The notes beneath the pieces are model-generated. The model was not told the origin of the DNA and ran no database searches. It was given only the letters and a program-made list of their open reading frames with translations. From Candidatus Kuenenia hertensis (GTDB taxonomy: Bacteria; Planctomycetota; Brocadiia; Brocadiales; Brocadiaceae), in assembly GCA_021646465.1 (NCBI GenBank), contig SOET01000002.1:62001-126000 (forward strand): 64,000 bases of DNA. The letters are read 5' to 3'. A program made the translations under genes and the position numbers. Shown in pieces: positions 31,677 through 40,721 of this stretch (positions within the stretch are counted from its first letter, which is position 1; every line of letters begins with the position of its first letter).

Positions 31677-32126
31677 ATGAATTTAATTCGATGGGAAAGT
31701 ACAGATCCATTAGAAAGCTTCACTCATATACAGCGTGAAATGAGTGATTTGATTGATTTCCTGAGTTCCACACCCAAAATCGAAGGATATGTTGGCGCAG
31801 AATTTCCTCAGGTAGTAGTATCTATAAACAAAAACAGCGTTATTGTAAGAGCGGAAATTCCTGGTATTAAGGTTAACGATCTGGATGTCCAGGTATCGGA
31901 AGACATTCTATCCATTAAAGGCGAGAGAAAACCAAACGTTAGCGATGAAACGGTAACTTATTTGCGCAGGGAAAGAAACTTTGGTACGTTCGCCCGTTCT
32001 GTTATGCTACCGGAAAAAGTTGATGCGGAAAAGGTTGCCGCCTCATACAAAAACGGTGTTTTGACTATAACGCTACCTAAGGCAGCAGAAAAAAAACCGA
32101 AACAAATAACCATACAAAAATCATAA
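31677..32126 (+). CDS. Hsp20-family small heat-shock protein 1
   Basis: A 149-residue small heat-shock protein with the alpha-crystallin domain at about residues 45-140 (VSINKNSVIVRAEIPGIKVN, SIKGERKP, RRERNFGTFARSVMLPEKVD, and the A-x-x-x-N-G-V-L motif as SYKNGVLTITLPK). It holds unfolding proteins in an ATP-independent way. GGGGAAGGGG precedes the ATG. It is followed after 16 bp by a second Hsp20, then a superoxide reductase, which suggests a stress operon. No CIRCE element was found in the 307-bp gap upstream, which otherwise shows nothing certain. Confidence 0.92.
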   Translation: MNLIRWESTDPLESFTHIQREMSDLIDFLSSTPKIEGYVGAEFPQVVVSINKNSVIVRAEIPGIKVNDLDVQVSEDILSIKGERKPNVSDETVTYLRRERNFGTFARSVMLPEKVDAEKVAASYKNGVLTITLPKAAEKKPKQITIQKS

Positions 32127-32142
32127 AAAGGAGATGTTTGTA

Positions 32143-32547
32143 ATGGATAAAAAAGAGCATCCTGTTGTGAAAAAAAAGAAACTTACACCGGATAAGTGTA
32201 TTGTAACAGGGAAAGGTGAATGGTATTATCCTTTATCTGACATTTATGAAACACCGGACAATTTTACTATCCTGATCGATATGCCTGGAGTGGGCGCAGA
32301 TAATATAACAGTCGATATGCAAAATAATGAGCTTATTGTTAACGGAGAAATCTCTCAGGAAGCATATACTGATGAGAAAGTACTATACAATGAATATAAC
32401 ATAGGACATTATCACAGGCACTTCATCCTTTCAGACGCCATCAATAGAGAAAAGATTGAGGCAAAGATGTCAGATGGGATTTTAACGGTAACACTGCCAA
32501 AAGCGGAACATGTAAAACCAAGGAAAATTGAAGTAAAAGAAGCTTAG
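32143..32547 (+). CDS. Hsp20-family small heat-shock protein 2
   Basis: A 134-residue alpha-crystallin protein (ETPDNFTILIDMPGVGADNI, IGHYHRHFILSDAINREKIE, KMSDGILTVTLPKAEHVKP). It differs much from the first copy and may form mixed oligomers with it. I place the start at 32143 because AAAGGAGA is nine bases upstream; the ATG at 32134 is too close to the ribosome site. Confidence 0.9.
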   Translation: MDKKEHPVVKKKKLTPDKCIVTGKGEWYYPLSDIYETPDNFTILIDMPGVGADNITVDMQNNELIVNGEISQEAYTDEKVLYNEYNIGHYHRHFILSDAINREKIEAKMSDGILTVTLPKAEHVKPRKIEVKEA

Positions 32548-32598
32548 CACGGAACGTAAACTTTTTTATAATACTTTTTATTTAAGGAGGGAATAACC

Positions 32599-32964
32599 AT
32601 GTCTGAACCCGGATTATTTTGTCAGATAAACACTGCTGCGACAGGTCCTGCGGAAACAGCCAAAAAACATGTACCGGTAATCACATCGCCCGAAAAGATA
32701 AAAGCCGGCGAATCCTTCACCGTAACAATCAAAGTCGGTGAAACACCGCATGTAATGGAAAACGGACATTTTATACAATTTATCGATTTATATTGCGGTC
32801 ACATTTATCTTTCGCGTATCGATTTTACCGCTGAGATGACAAAGCCGGAAGTCTCTTTTCCCATAGTTTTGCACCATGAAGGTTCCAGAACACTCAGGGC
32901 ATTCAGCCGGTGCAATCTCCACGGTATATGGGAAGGTACGAAGGAAGTAAATGTAGCAAAATAA
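32599..32964 (+). CDS. Superoxide reductase (neelaredoxin type)
   Basis: A 121-residue one-iron superoxide reductase that turns superoxide to hydrogen peroxide without releasing oxygen. Iron ligands are visible as KKHVP, GETPHVMENGHFIQF (His) and SRCNLHGIW (Cys and His). The N-terminal desulforedoxin domain is absent, so it is the neelaredoxin class. AAGGAGG precedes the ATG. The NAD-linked flavoprotein at 35333 and rubrerythrin at 40174 could serve the same detoxification route. Confidence 0.92.
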   Translation: MSEPGLFCQINTAATGPAETAKKHVPVITSPEKIKAGESFTVTIKVGETPHVMENGHFIQFIDLYCGHIYLSRIDFTAEMTKPEVSFPIVLHHEGSRTLRAFSRCNLHGIWEGTKEVNVAK

Positions 32965-32993
32965 TACTCATTTTTCGCAAGGAGTTCTTATTT

Positions 32994-33188
32994 ATGGTAA
33001 AAGTGAAAACATTTACTTCCCCTCTGAAAATATTTCATGTCCACAATGAACTTGTAGAACTTGATAAGGAGGTGAATAATTTTTTACAACAAAACAATAT
33101 CACAAGAGTGGTTTCAGTTTCTGACAGCATAACCAATACCGGTGGTGATACAATGGGGATAATACGTGTACTTGCATATGAGGATTAA
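32994..33188 (+). CDS. Small conserved-looking protein, unknown
   Basis: A 64-residue soluble protein (KIFHVHNELVELDKEVNNFL, then ITRVVSVSDSITNTGGDTMG, ending in IIRVLAYED). The ATG at 32994 has AAGGAG nine bases upstream; longer in-frame starts overlap the superoxide reductase. I do not know its function, but its place between superoxide reductase and cytochromes suggests a stress or redox link. Confidence 0.65.
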   Translation: MVKVKTFTSPLKIFHVHNELVELDKEVNNFLQQNNITRVVSVSDSITNTGGDTMGIIRVLAYED

Positions 33189-33306
33189 ATTGTGCAAAGA
33201 AGTGTATTCCCTTGGTATAGTATCCAAAAACGGTATTAAAATAGAAGAAACATATAAGTAAAATTATTGGCTCTTATTTCTAATATTCATTTTAAGGAGA
33301 AGAAAA

Positions 33307-33654
33307 ATGAAGAATAAATATCTTTTGACAACTGCTTTATTTTCCGTTGCCTTTGGCGCCTGTACATTTTTTTCCGAAACACCTGTTTCAAAAGCCGCGG
33401 ATATTGACGGTATGAAAATATATTTAAAACACTGCAAAACATGCCACGGTGCAGACGGGAATCCAACAGATCTTGGTACAGGTCTTGGCGCCCGCAAATT
33501 TGCCGACCCTGAGTGGCAGGCAAAAACGAATGATGAACGAATCATAGAACAGATAAACGAAGGCACGCCGGAAATGATGATGCCCTTCAAAGAGAAACTT
33601 ACGCCAGAAGAAATTAAAGCATTGGTTCCTGTTATCAGAGGTTTTAAAGAGTAA
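33307..33654 (+). CDS. Monoheme c-type cytochrome 1
   Basis: A 115-residue periplasmic cytochrome. A signal peptide (LLTTALFSVAFGACTFF) ends near VSKAADI. One heme site, CKTCH, lies at about residues 43-47, and a methionine-rich MMMPFKEKLT segment gives the likely axial Met. Small class I cytochromes of this kind carry electrons. AAGGAGA precedes the ATG. A paralogue follows directly. Confidence 0.88.
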   Translation: MKNKYLLTTALFSVAFGACTFFSETPVSKAADIDGMKIYLKHCKTCHGADGNPTDLGTGLGARKFADPEWQAKTNDERIIEQINEGTPEMMMPFKEKLTPEEIKALVPVIRGFKE

Positions 33655-33699
33655 GTTGTACTGAAAAATTTTGCAACAGTGGAGGAGGATGTAGTCATT

Positions 33700-34065
33700 A
33701 TGGCATATAAGAAAAACAATGTATTAAGAATTGTTTTCATTTTTTCTGCCTTATTTTTGCTTGCCGGTTTCTTCACTTCTTCTCCTTCACGTGGAGAAGA
33801 AAAGACCATAAATGCACGAAAACTTTTTGAATATCATTGTGCCAAGTGCCATGGTTTGACCGGAGAAGCAAACAAAAGAGGAAAAGCGTTAAAGGCACCG
33901 GATTTATGTGATCCTGAGTGGCAAAGTTCAATAACTGACGAACAAATTCTGCATACCATTACTAACGGAAAGAATAAAATGCCGCGCTGGAGTGAAAGAT
34001 TAAAACCGGAAGAAATAGAGGCCCTTGCCAAATATGTAAGGAAATTAGAAAAAAAGAAAAGGTGA
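33700..34065 (+). CDS. Monoheme c-type cytochrome 2
   Basis: A 121-residue cytochrome with signal peptide (IVFIFSALFLLAGFF), heme site CAKCH and a probable axial Met in NKMPRWSERL. It shares the layout DPEWQ and LKPEEIEAL with the cytochrome upstream, so the pair arose by duplication. The ATG at 33700 fits the signal peptide; a GTG at 33679 is also open. GGAGGAGG lies upstream. A strong terminator follows. Confidence 0.88.
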   Translation: MAYKKNNVLRIVFIFSALFLLAGFFTSSPSRGEEKTINARKLFEYHCAKCHGLTGEANKRGKALKAPDLCDPEWQSSITDEQILHTITNGKNKMPRWSERLKPEEIEALAKYVRKLEKKKR

Positions 34066-34105
34066 TAACCGCCATTGCATGTCAAAAGCAAGTTTAGTTA
34101 ATATT

Positions 34106-34159
34106 CACTTCTTCATTCTCCATCTGTTTACATGGAGAATGAAGAAGTGTCCTTTTTTT
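34106..34159 (+). terminator. Strong terminator after cytochrome pair
   Basis: An 18-bp perfect stem (CACTTCTTCATTCTCCAT with its complement at 34132-34149), 8-base loop, then seven T. It should end the hsp20-superoxide reductase-cytochrome transcript. Confidence 0.9.
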
Positions 34160-34181
34160 CCCTTTTAATACGATTGTGCTC

Positions 34182-35285
34182 ATGCCACGCAGCATAAAAA
34201 AAATAGGCGTTTTAACGGGTGGCGGTGATTGCCCGGGACTAAACGCGGTCATTCGTGCAATAGTAAAGTCCGCCGTCCAGAGACATAATATTACCGTTAT
34301 CGGAATAGAAGACGGTTACGATGGATTGGTGTTGCCTGATAAAACAAGAGAGTTGACTCCCTGGAACAGCAGGGGCATACTTCATGTAGGAGGAACCATT
34401 CTTGGTACGTCAAACCGGGCGAATCCCTTTAAATATAGAATAACGGTAAACGGCAACACTGAAATACGGGATGTTTCCTCTGACGTTGTAGAAAGAATAA
34501 AAACGTTAGAATTGGATGCCCTGATAATAATCGGCGGTGACGGCACATTGCATATTGCATCTCATTTTTATAACCTGGGATGCTCTATTGTAGGCGTGCC
34601 AAAAACGATTGATAATGATATTCCGGCAACAGACGTCACTTTCGGATTTAGTACCGCTGTTGAAACCGCCACAGAAATGCTGGATCGGTTACATTCTACT
34701 GCGGAAAGCCACCATAGGGTTATGGTAATGGAGGTTATGGGAAGATATGTGGGATGGATCGCTCTGGAATCCGGAATTGCCGGGGGAGCAGACGTAATAC
34801 TTATTCCAGAGATCCCTTATGATATCGAACAGGTATGCCAGAAGATCATCCGCCGTAATCAAAAGGGCTGCCGGTCGAGCATTGTCGTTGTAGCTGAAGG
34901 AGCAAGTCCGATAGGCGGCGCATTGACTGTTTTGCAACCCGCCGTAGAAGGGGGAAGCGCCGAACGTCTTGGAGGCGTTGGGAACAAGGTTGGAATACAA
35001 ATCAGAAAAAATACCGGAATAGATGTACGGGTTACAACCCTGGGACACCTGCAGCGGGGTGGTTCGCCTAACGCTTTTGACAGACTCCTTTCCACCAGAT
35101 TTGGTGTTGCAGCAGTTGAATTAGTTGTTAACAATCAGTTTGGGCAAATGGTGTGCTTAAAAGGTCAAAACATTGATTCCGTTTCGCTGATTAATGTAGT
35201 CGGCGGACAAAAAAAAGTACCAACTGAAACCGGATTGGTAAAAACAGCAGAAAAAATTGGTATTAATTTCGGCAGACAATCGTAA
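34182..35285 (+). CDS. pfkA: 6-phosphofructokinase
   Basis: A 367-residue phosphofructokinase. Visible blocks are GVLTGGGDCPGLNAVIRAIV (nucleotide/phosphate loop), IIIGGDGTLHIASHFY, GVPKTIDNDIPATDVTFGF with the catalytic Asp, and MGRYVGWIALESGIAGGAD. Gly in GGDGT points to ATP as donor, while Lys in PKTIDND is usual in the PPi-using branch; this mix is known in one actinobacterial-type clade. Catalysis is phosphorylation of fructose 6-phosphate. ATG at 34182 or GTG at 34176; no ribosome site seen. Confidence 0.9.
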   Translation: MPRSIKKIGVLTGGGDCPGLNAVIRAIVKSAVQRHNITVIGIEDGYDGLVLPDKTRELTPWNSRGILHVGGTILGTSNRANPFKYRITVNGNTEIRDVSSDVVERIKTLELDALIIIGGDGTLHIASHFYNLGCSIVGVPKTIDNDIPATDVTFGFSTAVETATEMLDRLHSTAESHHRVMVMEVMGRYVGWIALESGIAGGADVILIPEIPYDIEQVCQKIIRRNQKGCRSSIVVVAEGASPIGGALTVLQPAVEGGSAERLGGVGNKVGIQIRKNTGIDVRVTTLGHLQRGGSPNAFDRLLSTRFGVAAVELVVNNQFGQMVCLKGQNIDSVSLINVVGGQKKVPTETGLVKTAEKIGINFGRQS

Positions 35286-35332
35286 TTTCTTCAAGGCTCC
35301 TTTAGCCCCGCAATTTATTCATATAAAGATTA

Positions 35333-36553
35333 TTGAACACAAAACACATTATTATTGGCAATGGGGTTGCCGGAGTTCAGGCAGCAAAAAATATCCGAAA
35401 ATTTGATTCTCTTGCGGATATAAAAATTTTTACTGACGAACACTATTTATTCTATTCTAAACCCAGATTGCCGGAACTGCTGGCAAAGGAAATAACTATC
35501 GAGGAAACCTTTGTTTTTAATCAGTCATGGTATCAGGAAAACAATATACAGATATATTGCAATCATGAGATAAATTATGTAGAACCAGGAAAACAAACCG
35601 TTACCCTTACAAACAAAACCTGTTTCCCTTATGATAAATTGCTTTTTGCTACGGGCAGTACAAGTAAGTTACCCCCTATTTCAGGAATCAATACAGGTAA
35701 AGGAGTTTTTACCCTACGTACAATTGAAGATGTTAAACGTATTACCAAATACGCTGAATCTTCGAAGTCTGCAATTATCATCGGTGGAGGTCTGTTAGGT
35801 ATTGAAGCGGGAAACGGGCTGAAAAAATCAGGTCTTTCTGTTACGGTGGTTGAATACTTTGACCGGTTACTGCCGAAGCAACTGGACAGCGAAGGTTCCG
35901 GAATTTTACAGAGGCAAATGGAAGATATTGGCCTTTCCTTTGTCCTTGGCGCAAGATCAAGCGCCATAAAAGAAAAAGAAAATAAAAAAGTTTTGGAATT
36001 GATGGACAGAGATGCTTTAGAATGTGATTTTATTTTGGTTTCCGCAGGTATTGTTCCTTCCTGTACACTGGCAAAGAATGCCGGTATTTCAATCAATAAA
36101 GGGATAATCGTTAATGATTATATGGAAACAAATATAACAAATATCTATGCAGCAGGAGATGTTGCCGAACACAGGAATACAACTTACGGTATCTGGCCCG
36201 CTGCGCACACACAAGGAGTAATTGCAGGTACAAATATGGCAGGAGGGCACATCCCCTATATGGGTACCGTACCTTCCACACGACTGAAAGTGGCCGGCAT
36301 TCATTTGATTTCCGTTGGGAATATTTCTCCGGAAGACGATACCGTTGAACAAATCAAGGTTAAATATTTGGACAAAAAGGTATATAAAAAACTTTTTATC
36401 AAGGAAGGAATTCCCGTTGGCGCTATTTTTCTTGGTGAAACAAAAAATGCATATGAATTAGGACAAATTATTGAAAACAAGATTGATATTAGCCTGCATA
36501 AGAAAGAAATCTTAAATAACGATTTTAATATTAAAAAAATAAAGACACATTAG
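35333..36553 (+). CDS. FAD/NAD(P)H-dependent oxidoreductase
   Basis: A 406-residue pyridine-nucleotide-disulfide-type flavoprotein. FAD loop IIIGNGVAGVQAAKNIRK at about residue 6, LLFATGSTSKLPP, NAD loop AIIIGGGLLGIEAGNGLKKS near residue 145, and the second FAD motif TNITNIYAAGDVAE near 265. This is the NADH-rubredoxin reductase/NirB-N-like family, one-electron donors to rubredoxin-like carriers. With the superoxide reductase nearby it could supply electrons for oxygen defence; this is inferred. TTG start with weak ribosome site. Confidence 0.85.
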   Translation: MNTKHIIIGNGVAGVQAAKNIRKFDSLADIKIFTDEHYLFYSKPRLPELLAKEITIEETFVFNQSWYQENNIQIYCNHEINYVEPGKQTVTLTNKTCFPYDKLLFATGSTSKLPPISGINTGKGVFTLRTIEDVKRITKYAESSKSAIIIGGGLLGIEAGNGLKKSGLSVTVVEYFDRLLPKQLDSEGSGILQRQMEDIGLSFVLGARSSAIKEKENKKVLELMDRDALECDFILVSAGIVPSCTLAKNAGISINKGIIVNDYMETNITNIYAAGDVAEHRNTTYGIWPAAHTQGVIAGTNMAGGHIPYMGTVPSTRLKVAGIHLISVGNISPEDDTVEQIKVKYLDKKVYKKLFIKEGIPVGAIFLGETKNAYELGQIIENKIDISLHKKEILNNDFNIKKIKTH

Positions 36554-36575
36554 CCTTACGGAATAAATAGTTTCT

Positions 36576-37457
36576 ATGAAACCCACAATAACTTCTTTGC
36601 TTGCTTTCATCCTGCTTACTATCGGTATTGTTGCGGTCATCTTCATTATTATTCTGCTCGGTAAAAATAAAAAGACACGCTGTCCGAATTTTTTCCGATG
36701 GGGACATCGTCTTGCAGGTTATACATTCTTTGTTCTTTATCTTTACATATGTTATTTAATGTCATTAAAAATAACAAGCGACCCGGTTACCTGGTCGGCA
36801 AAGGACGTTATCCATGCGTATCTCGGCCTTACTATCTTTCCTTTGCTCGTTGCAAAGATTTGTATTGTTCGCGGCTTTAAAATATATTATCACCGCCTGC
36901 CATTATATGGCATGGTCGTAATGATTGCCGTTTATTTAACGGTTATTCTGAGTGGAGGTTACTTTCTCCTTGCCTTGGCGCGCAGCCAGTACATAGTACT
37001 TTTACAACAAGACAAGCCGGTAAAGGTGAATGTTAGTGTAGGAAGAAAAGTCGTACAGACGAAATGCACCAGTTGCCATTCGCTGGAAAGAGTCTATTCA
37101 CATTTAAAAACAGAGGATGAATGGAGAGATTATGTCGCACGCATGCAGGCAAAGGATCCATCAAATTTAACCGATTTGGAAGAATTACAGGTGCTGGGTT
37201 TTTTAGTGAAAAATCTCGGCATTGATGAATCAAAAATGGATATTCAAATAGGGATGAAGATAATTTTGAACAAATGCCATCGGTGCCACACTCTTGAGCG
37301 CGTATTCCAGCAAAAAAGAACAAAATCGGACTGGATAAAAGTGATAGAAATGATGCGTTCTTTTGATCCTCAGTTATTAACCGATTCTGAAACTCGTCAG
37401 GTCAATTTTTATTTAGGAAGGATACTTCTTAAACAGGAAAAGGAAACGGATTCCTGA
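36576..37457 (+). CDS. Membrane protein with two heme-c sites
   Basis: A 293-residue protein. Four or more membrane helices lie in the first 145 residues, with His residues that may bind heme b (RWGHRLAGY, VIHAYLGL, YYHRLPLYG). A periplasmic tail follows with two c-type heme motifs, CTSCH (about 168-172) and CHRCH (about 228-232), each followed by LERV and a similar W-x-x-x-x-x-M block, so the tail is a duplication. It may pass electrons between quinol and periplasmic cytochromes. It starts 22 bp after the flavoprotein. Confidence 0.8.
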   Translation: MKPTITSLLAFILLTIGIVAVIFIIILLGKNKKTRCPNFFRWGHRLAGYTFFVLYLYICYLMSLKITSDPVTWSAKDVIHAYLGLTIFPLLVAKICIVRGFKIYYHRLPLYGMVVMIAVYLTVILSGGYFLLALARSQYIVLLQQDKPVKVNVSVGRKVVQTKCTSCHSLERVYSHLKTEDEWRDYVARMQAKDPSNLTDLEELQVLGFLVKNLGIDESKMDIQIGMKIILNKCHRCHTLERVFQQKRTKSDWIKVIEMMRSFDPQLLTDSETRQVNFYLGRILLKQEKETDS

Positions 37458-37513
37458 TATAAAACATCTTATTTCATTTTATTTTTTCGTATATTAGTAT
37501 ACAGGTGGTGCAT

Positions 37514-38278
37514 ATGTGTGTTGAACTATTTAATCTCCATGATAAAGTTGCCCTGGTAACAGGCGCTGGAAAAGGGCTAGGGAAATCAATGGCGTTAGCT
37601 TTGTCAGAATCGGGTGCACATGTGGCAGTAGTAAGCCGGACATTTTCCGATGTGGAAGAAACAGCACAAGAGATCGAGGGAAACGGTGTTACATCAATTC
37701 CAATAGCCGCTGATGTAACGAAGCTGGCAGATGTAAAAAAAATGGTGGACATAGTATTGGCTAAATTTAATACTATTGACATTCTTGTAAATAATGCCGG
37801 CGCCTTTATTGGCGGTAAAATGCAGGAATTTTCTTTAGACGATTGGTACAAAACAATCGAAATAAACCTCACAAGCGCGTATTTATGTACGAAAACGGTG
37901 GGGATGCATATGATAGAAAAAAAACGGGGAAAAATAATCACTATCAGCTCCGCCCTTGGTGTATTTGGTGCGAGCAGGTCTTCTGCATACTGTTCCAGCA
38001 AGGGAGGGGTAATACAATTAACAAAAGCCCTGGCGGTTGAATGGGCAAAATACAACATAAATGTCAATTCAATAGCCCCCTATACCATGGAAACTGATAC
38101 TACCCGGGAAATGCTGAAAGACGAAAAAATAAAACAGTCAATTATTTCAAAAATCCCTTTAAAGAGGATTGGTCTGCCATCGGACCTCTCCGGAACGGTT
38201 GTCTTTCTTGCTTCAAAGGCTTCTGACTATATTACCGGACAAGTTATATTTGTCGATGGAGGGTTTTCGGCACAATAG
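37514..38278 (+). CDS. Short-chain dehydrogenase/reductase
   Basis: A 254-residue classical SDR. NAD(P) loop VTGAGKGLGKSMALAL, NNAGAFIGG, catalytic Ser in ISSALGVFGAS, and Tyr/Lys in YCSSKGGVIQ, ending in GQVIFVDGG. It resembles gluconate 5-dehydrogenase and FabG-like enzymes, but the substrate cannot be read from sequence. The ATG at 37514 follows AGGTGG. It ends eight bases before the cysteine dioxygenase gene. Confidence 0.88.
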   Translation: MCVELFNLHDKVALVTGAGKGLGKSMALALSESGAHVAVVSRTFSDVEETAQEIEGNGVTSIPIAADVTKLADVKKMVDIVLAKFNTIDILVNNAGAFIGGKMQEFSLDDWYKTIEINLTSAYLCTKTVGMHMIEKKRGKIITISSALGVFGASRSSAYCSSKGGVIQLTKALAVEWAKYNINVNSIAPYTMETDTTREMLKDEKIKQSIISKIPLKRIGLPSDLSGTVVFLASKASDYITGQVIFVDGGFSAQ

Positions 38279-38286
38279 TGTAACCC

Positions 38287-38814
38287 ATGAATACTTCACC
38301 TTTTCAAAAATACATAGCACGTTTTGAATCATTGCAGGAAATTCCTACCGAAAAGGAATTAAGAAACTGTATCGAAGGCTTGTCCCGTGAACAGTTTTCA
38401 ATTGATCAATACATAATGTTTTCTGAACATGAATATAAAAGAAACATTATCTATACCAGTTCAAAATGTGAACTGGTTATACTGTGTTTTAAACCAGGGC
38501 AGTACACACCGATCCATGATCACGGCGGGTCAGTTGGAATTGCCTTTATTTATGAAGGGATTATGACGGAAGAATTATTTGACAAACAATTATCATCGGG
38601 TATGATTGTCCCTTCTGTAAAGAAATTATGTTCAGCAAACGAGGCATCCTGCATCGATGTTACGACAATTCATCGAGTATCAAATACTCATAATGACGGA
38701 TTAGTGGCTCTTAATATCTATCTCCCGCCTCTCACTTCAATGAATATTTATAATCTGAAAAATATACAGATTGAAAAATGGACAGCGGAGTCATTTGGGA
38801 AACAGGATTCTTGA
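38287..38814 (+). CDS. Cysteine dioxygenase-like cupin
   Basis: A 175-residue cupin of the cysteine dioxygenase type I family. Iron ligands appear in YTPIHDHGGSVGIAFIYEG and the later His of TTIHRVSNTH. The family oxidises cysteine to cysteine sulfinate with O2, which is odd in an anaerobe; a related thiol or a role in oxygen removal is possible. Near-contiguous with the SDR gene, so probably one transcript. Confidence 0.85.
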   Translation: MNTSPFQKYIARFESLQEIPTEKELRNCIEGLSREQFSIDQYIMFSEHEYKRNIIYTSSKCELVILCFKPGQYTPIHDHGGSVGIAFIYEGIMTEELFDKQLSSGMIVPSVKKLCSANEASCIDVTTIHRVSNTHNDGLVALNIYLPPLTSMNIYNLKNIQIEKWTAESFGKQDS

Positions 38815-38874
38815 AGGATATATGTTTCAATTGTTTTCATCCGCATATATTGTTTGAAATGGAGATTTTCTAAA

Positions 38875-40134
38875 ATGCCAAAGAAGCCGGAAGAAGATAA
38901 CCCATGGCAAACAGCGTTAACACAATTCAATTATGTATCAAAGCTGATGAACCTCCCTGAAGATACTTATCAGTTACTGAAAAATTTTTCACGAATCCTT
39001 ACTGTTTCTGTCCCCGTTAGAATGGATAGCGGATCAGTCGTCTCATTTGAAGGCTTTCGGGTTCAACATTGTTCTGCCAAGGGACCTTATAAGGGAGGAA
39101 TACGGTATCATCCCGAACTTACTTTAGAAGATTTAAAGGCGCTGGCAATGGAAATGACCTGGAAATGTTCATTGGCCGATGTACCTTTTGGCGGCGCAAA
39201 GGGAGGCATCGTTTGCGATCCCAAAAAACTCTCCCGCGGTGAGCTTGAAAGAATTACCCGCCGCTATACTTATGCTATCCACCCAATCATAGGTGCAGAT
39301 AAGGATATTCCCGCACCTGATGTCAATACCAATGAACAGACAATGGCATGGATGATGGATACTTACAGCATGAATACAGGTTTTTGTGCACCCGGTGTTG
39401 TTACAGGAAAACCCTTAAATATCGGCGGTTCTCTCGGCAGGGCAGATGCCACAGGTCTTGGCATAGCCTTTATTACCGCAAGTGCCGTACAACAAAGCAA
39501 TAAAACATTAAAGAACCTTAAAGTAATCATACAGGGATATGGTAATGTTGGGTCTGCCGCCGGAAAATTTCTTGAAGAAATGGGCTGTAAAATTGTAGCC
39601 ATTAGTAGCTCTGGGGGAGGGATATACAATCCCAGGGGGTTATCTCATAACGCCATTATGGAATATTACCGGGGAAACGGTTCTTTTAAACATTTTCCCC
39701 TTGCAGAAAATATTACCAATGCAGAATTGCTGGAACTGTCGTGCGATATACTGATCCCCGCTGCATTGGGGGGGCAAATCACAAAAAAGAATGCCGATAA
39801 AATAAAGGCAAAATTGATTATCGAGGGGGCAAATGGTCCGGTGACTCCGGAGGCAGATGAAATATTGTCCGGCCGAAAGATAACCGTCGTTCCCGACATC
39901 CTTGCAAACGCGGGAGGAGTCATTGTTTCCTATTTCGAGTGGGTTCAGGATGCACAATGTTATTTTTGGTGCAAACACGAAGTAAATGTTAAACTGAGAA
40001 TGCTTCTCGAAAGAACATTCAATGAAGTTTATTCTTTCGCAAAAGAAAACAAATATTCCTTACGCACATCTGCCATGATGCTGGCTATTAAAAAGGTAGC
40101 AGAAGCTATTGCCGTAAGAGGATTGTTCCCTTAA
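38875..40134 (+). CDS. gdhA: Glutamate dehydrogenase (Glu/Leu/Phe/Val family)
   Basis: A 419-residue enzyme linking 2-oxoglutarate and ammonium to glutamate. Substrate and catalytic region KGPYKGGIRYHPELTLEDLK, MTWKCSLADVPFGGAKGG with the catalytic Lys, PAPDVNTNEQTMAWMMDTYS, and Rossmann loop IIQGYGNVGSAAGKFLEEMG. The start at 38875 follows GGAGA. In an ammonium-rich anammox cell it would serve nitrogen assimilation. Confidence 0.93.
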   Translation: MPKKPEEDNPWQTALTQFNYVSKLMNLPEDTYQLLKNFSRILTVSVPVRMDSGSVVSFEGFRVQHCSAKGPYKGGIRYHPELTLEDLKALAMEMTWKCSLADVPFGGAKGGIVCDPKKLSRGELERITRRYTYAIHPIIGADKDIPAPDVNTNEQTMAWMMDTYSMNTGFCAPGVVTGKPLNIGGSLGRADATGLGIAFITASAVQQSNKTLKNLKVIIQGYGNVGSAAGKFLEEMGCKIVAISSSGGGIYNPRGLSHNAIMEYYRGNGSFKHFPLAENITNAELLELSCDILIPAALGGQITKKNADKIKAKLIIEGANGPVTPEADEILSGRKITVVPDILANAGGVIVSYFEWVQDAQCYFWCKHEVNVKLRMLLERTFNEVYSFAKENKYSLRTSAMMLAIKKVAEAIAVRGLFP

Positions 40135-40173
40135 AACATAAATCACAAAACAGAAAAGGAAGGCAGTTAAAAT

Positions 40174-40677
40174 ATGAATTTCGAAAACTTTAACGATCAG
40201 GAAGCCCTGAGAATTGCAATTAACATGGAAAAAGAAGGGCTGGTTTTTTATTCCACTATGGCTGAAAACACCAAAGATGCACGGGCGAAGGAAATCTTTG
40301 CAAAACTTGCAGAAGAGGAAAAAGAACATATGGATACCTTCCAGAGGATTTATGACTCTTTACCTTCGTCGCAGGATCAGATGGTTAGTTGTGAAGATTA
40401 TACGGCAGAAGAATATTTAAAACATCTTGTAGATACGGGCGTCTTCACACAGAAAAACAAAGCGAAAGAACTGGCTTTACAGATAAAAAACGACGTCGAT
40501 GCTTTAAAAATCGGCATACAGGCTGAGAAGGAAGCAATTCTCTATTATCGCGAGGCGTTACAGCATACAAAAAACAATGATGGAAGAAAAGCCTTTGAAC
40601 AATTAATACATGAAGAAAAAAAACATCTTAATTTGCTGGCAAAACAAATAGCCCTTTTGAAAGAAAGCGCATCATAA
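40174..40677 (+). CDS. Rubrerythrin-like diiron protein
   Basis: A 167-residue ferritin-like four-helix protein with the diiron ligands in ALRIAINMEKEGLVFY, LAEEEKEHMDTF, IGIQAEKEAILYYREAL and IHEEKKHLNLL. The C-terminal rubredoxin domain of true rubrerythrin is missing. Such proteins reduce peroxide. GGAAGG precedes the ATG. Together with superoxide reductase it completes an anaerobic oxygen-defence set. Confidence 0.88.
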   Translation: MNFENFNDQEALRIAINMEKEGLVFYSTMAENTKDARAKEIFAKLAEEEKEHMDTFQRIYDSLPSSQDQMVSCEDYTAEEYLKHLVDTGVFTQKNKAKELALQIKNDVDALKIGIQAEKEAILYYREALQHTKNNDGRKAFEQLIHEEKKHLNLLAKQIALLKESAS

Positions 40678-40721
40678 GCGCAACAATGTTTTTTATAAAA
40701 CGTAAAACCTTCCATGCGCAG

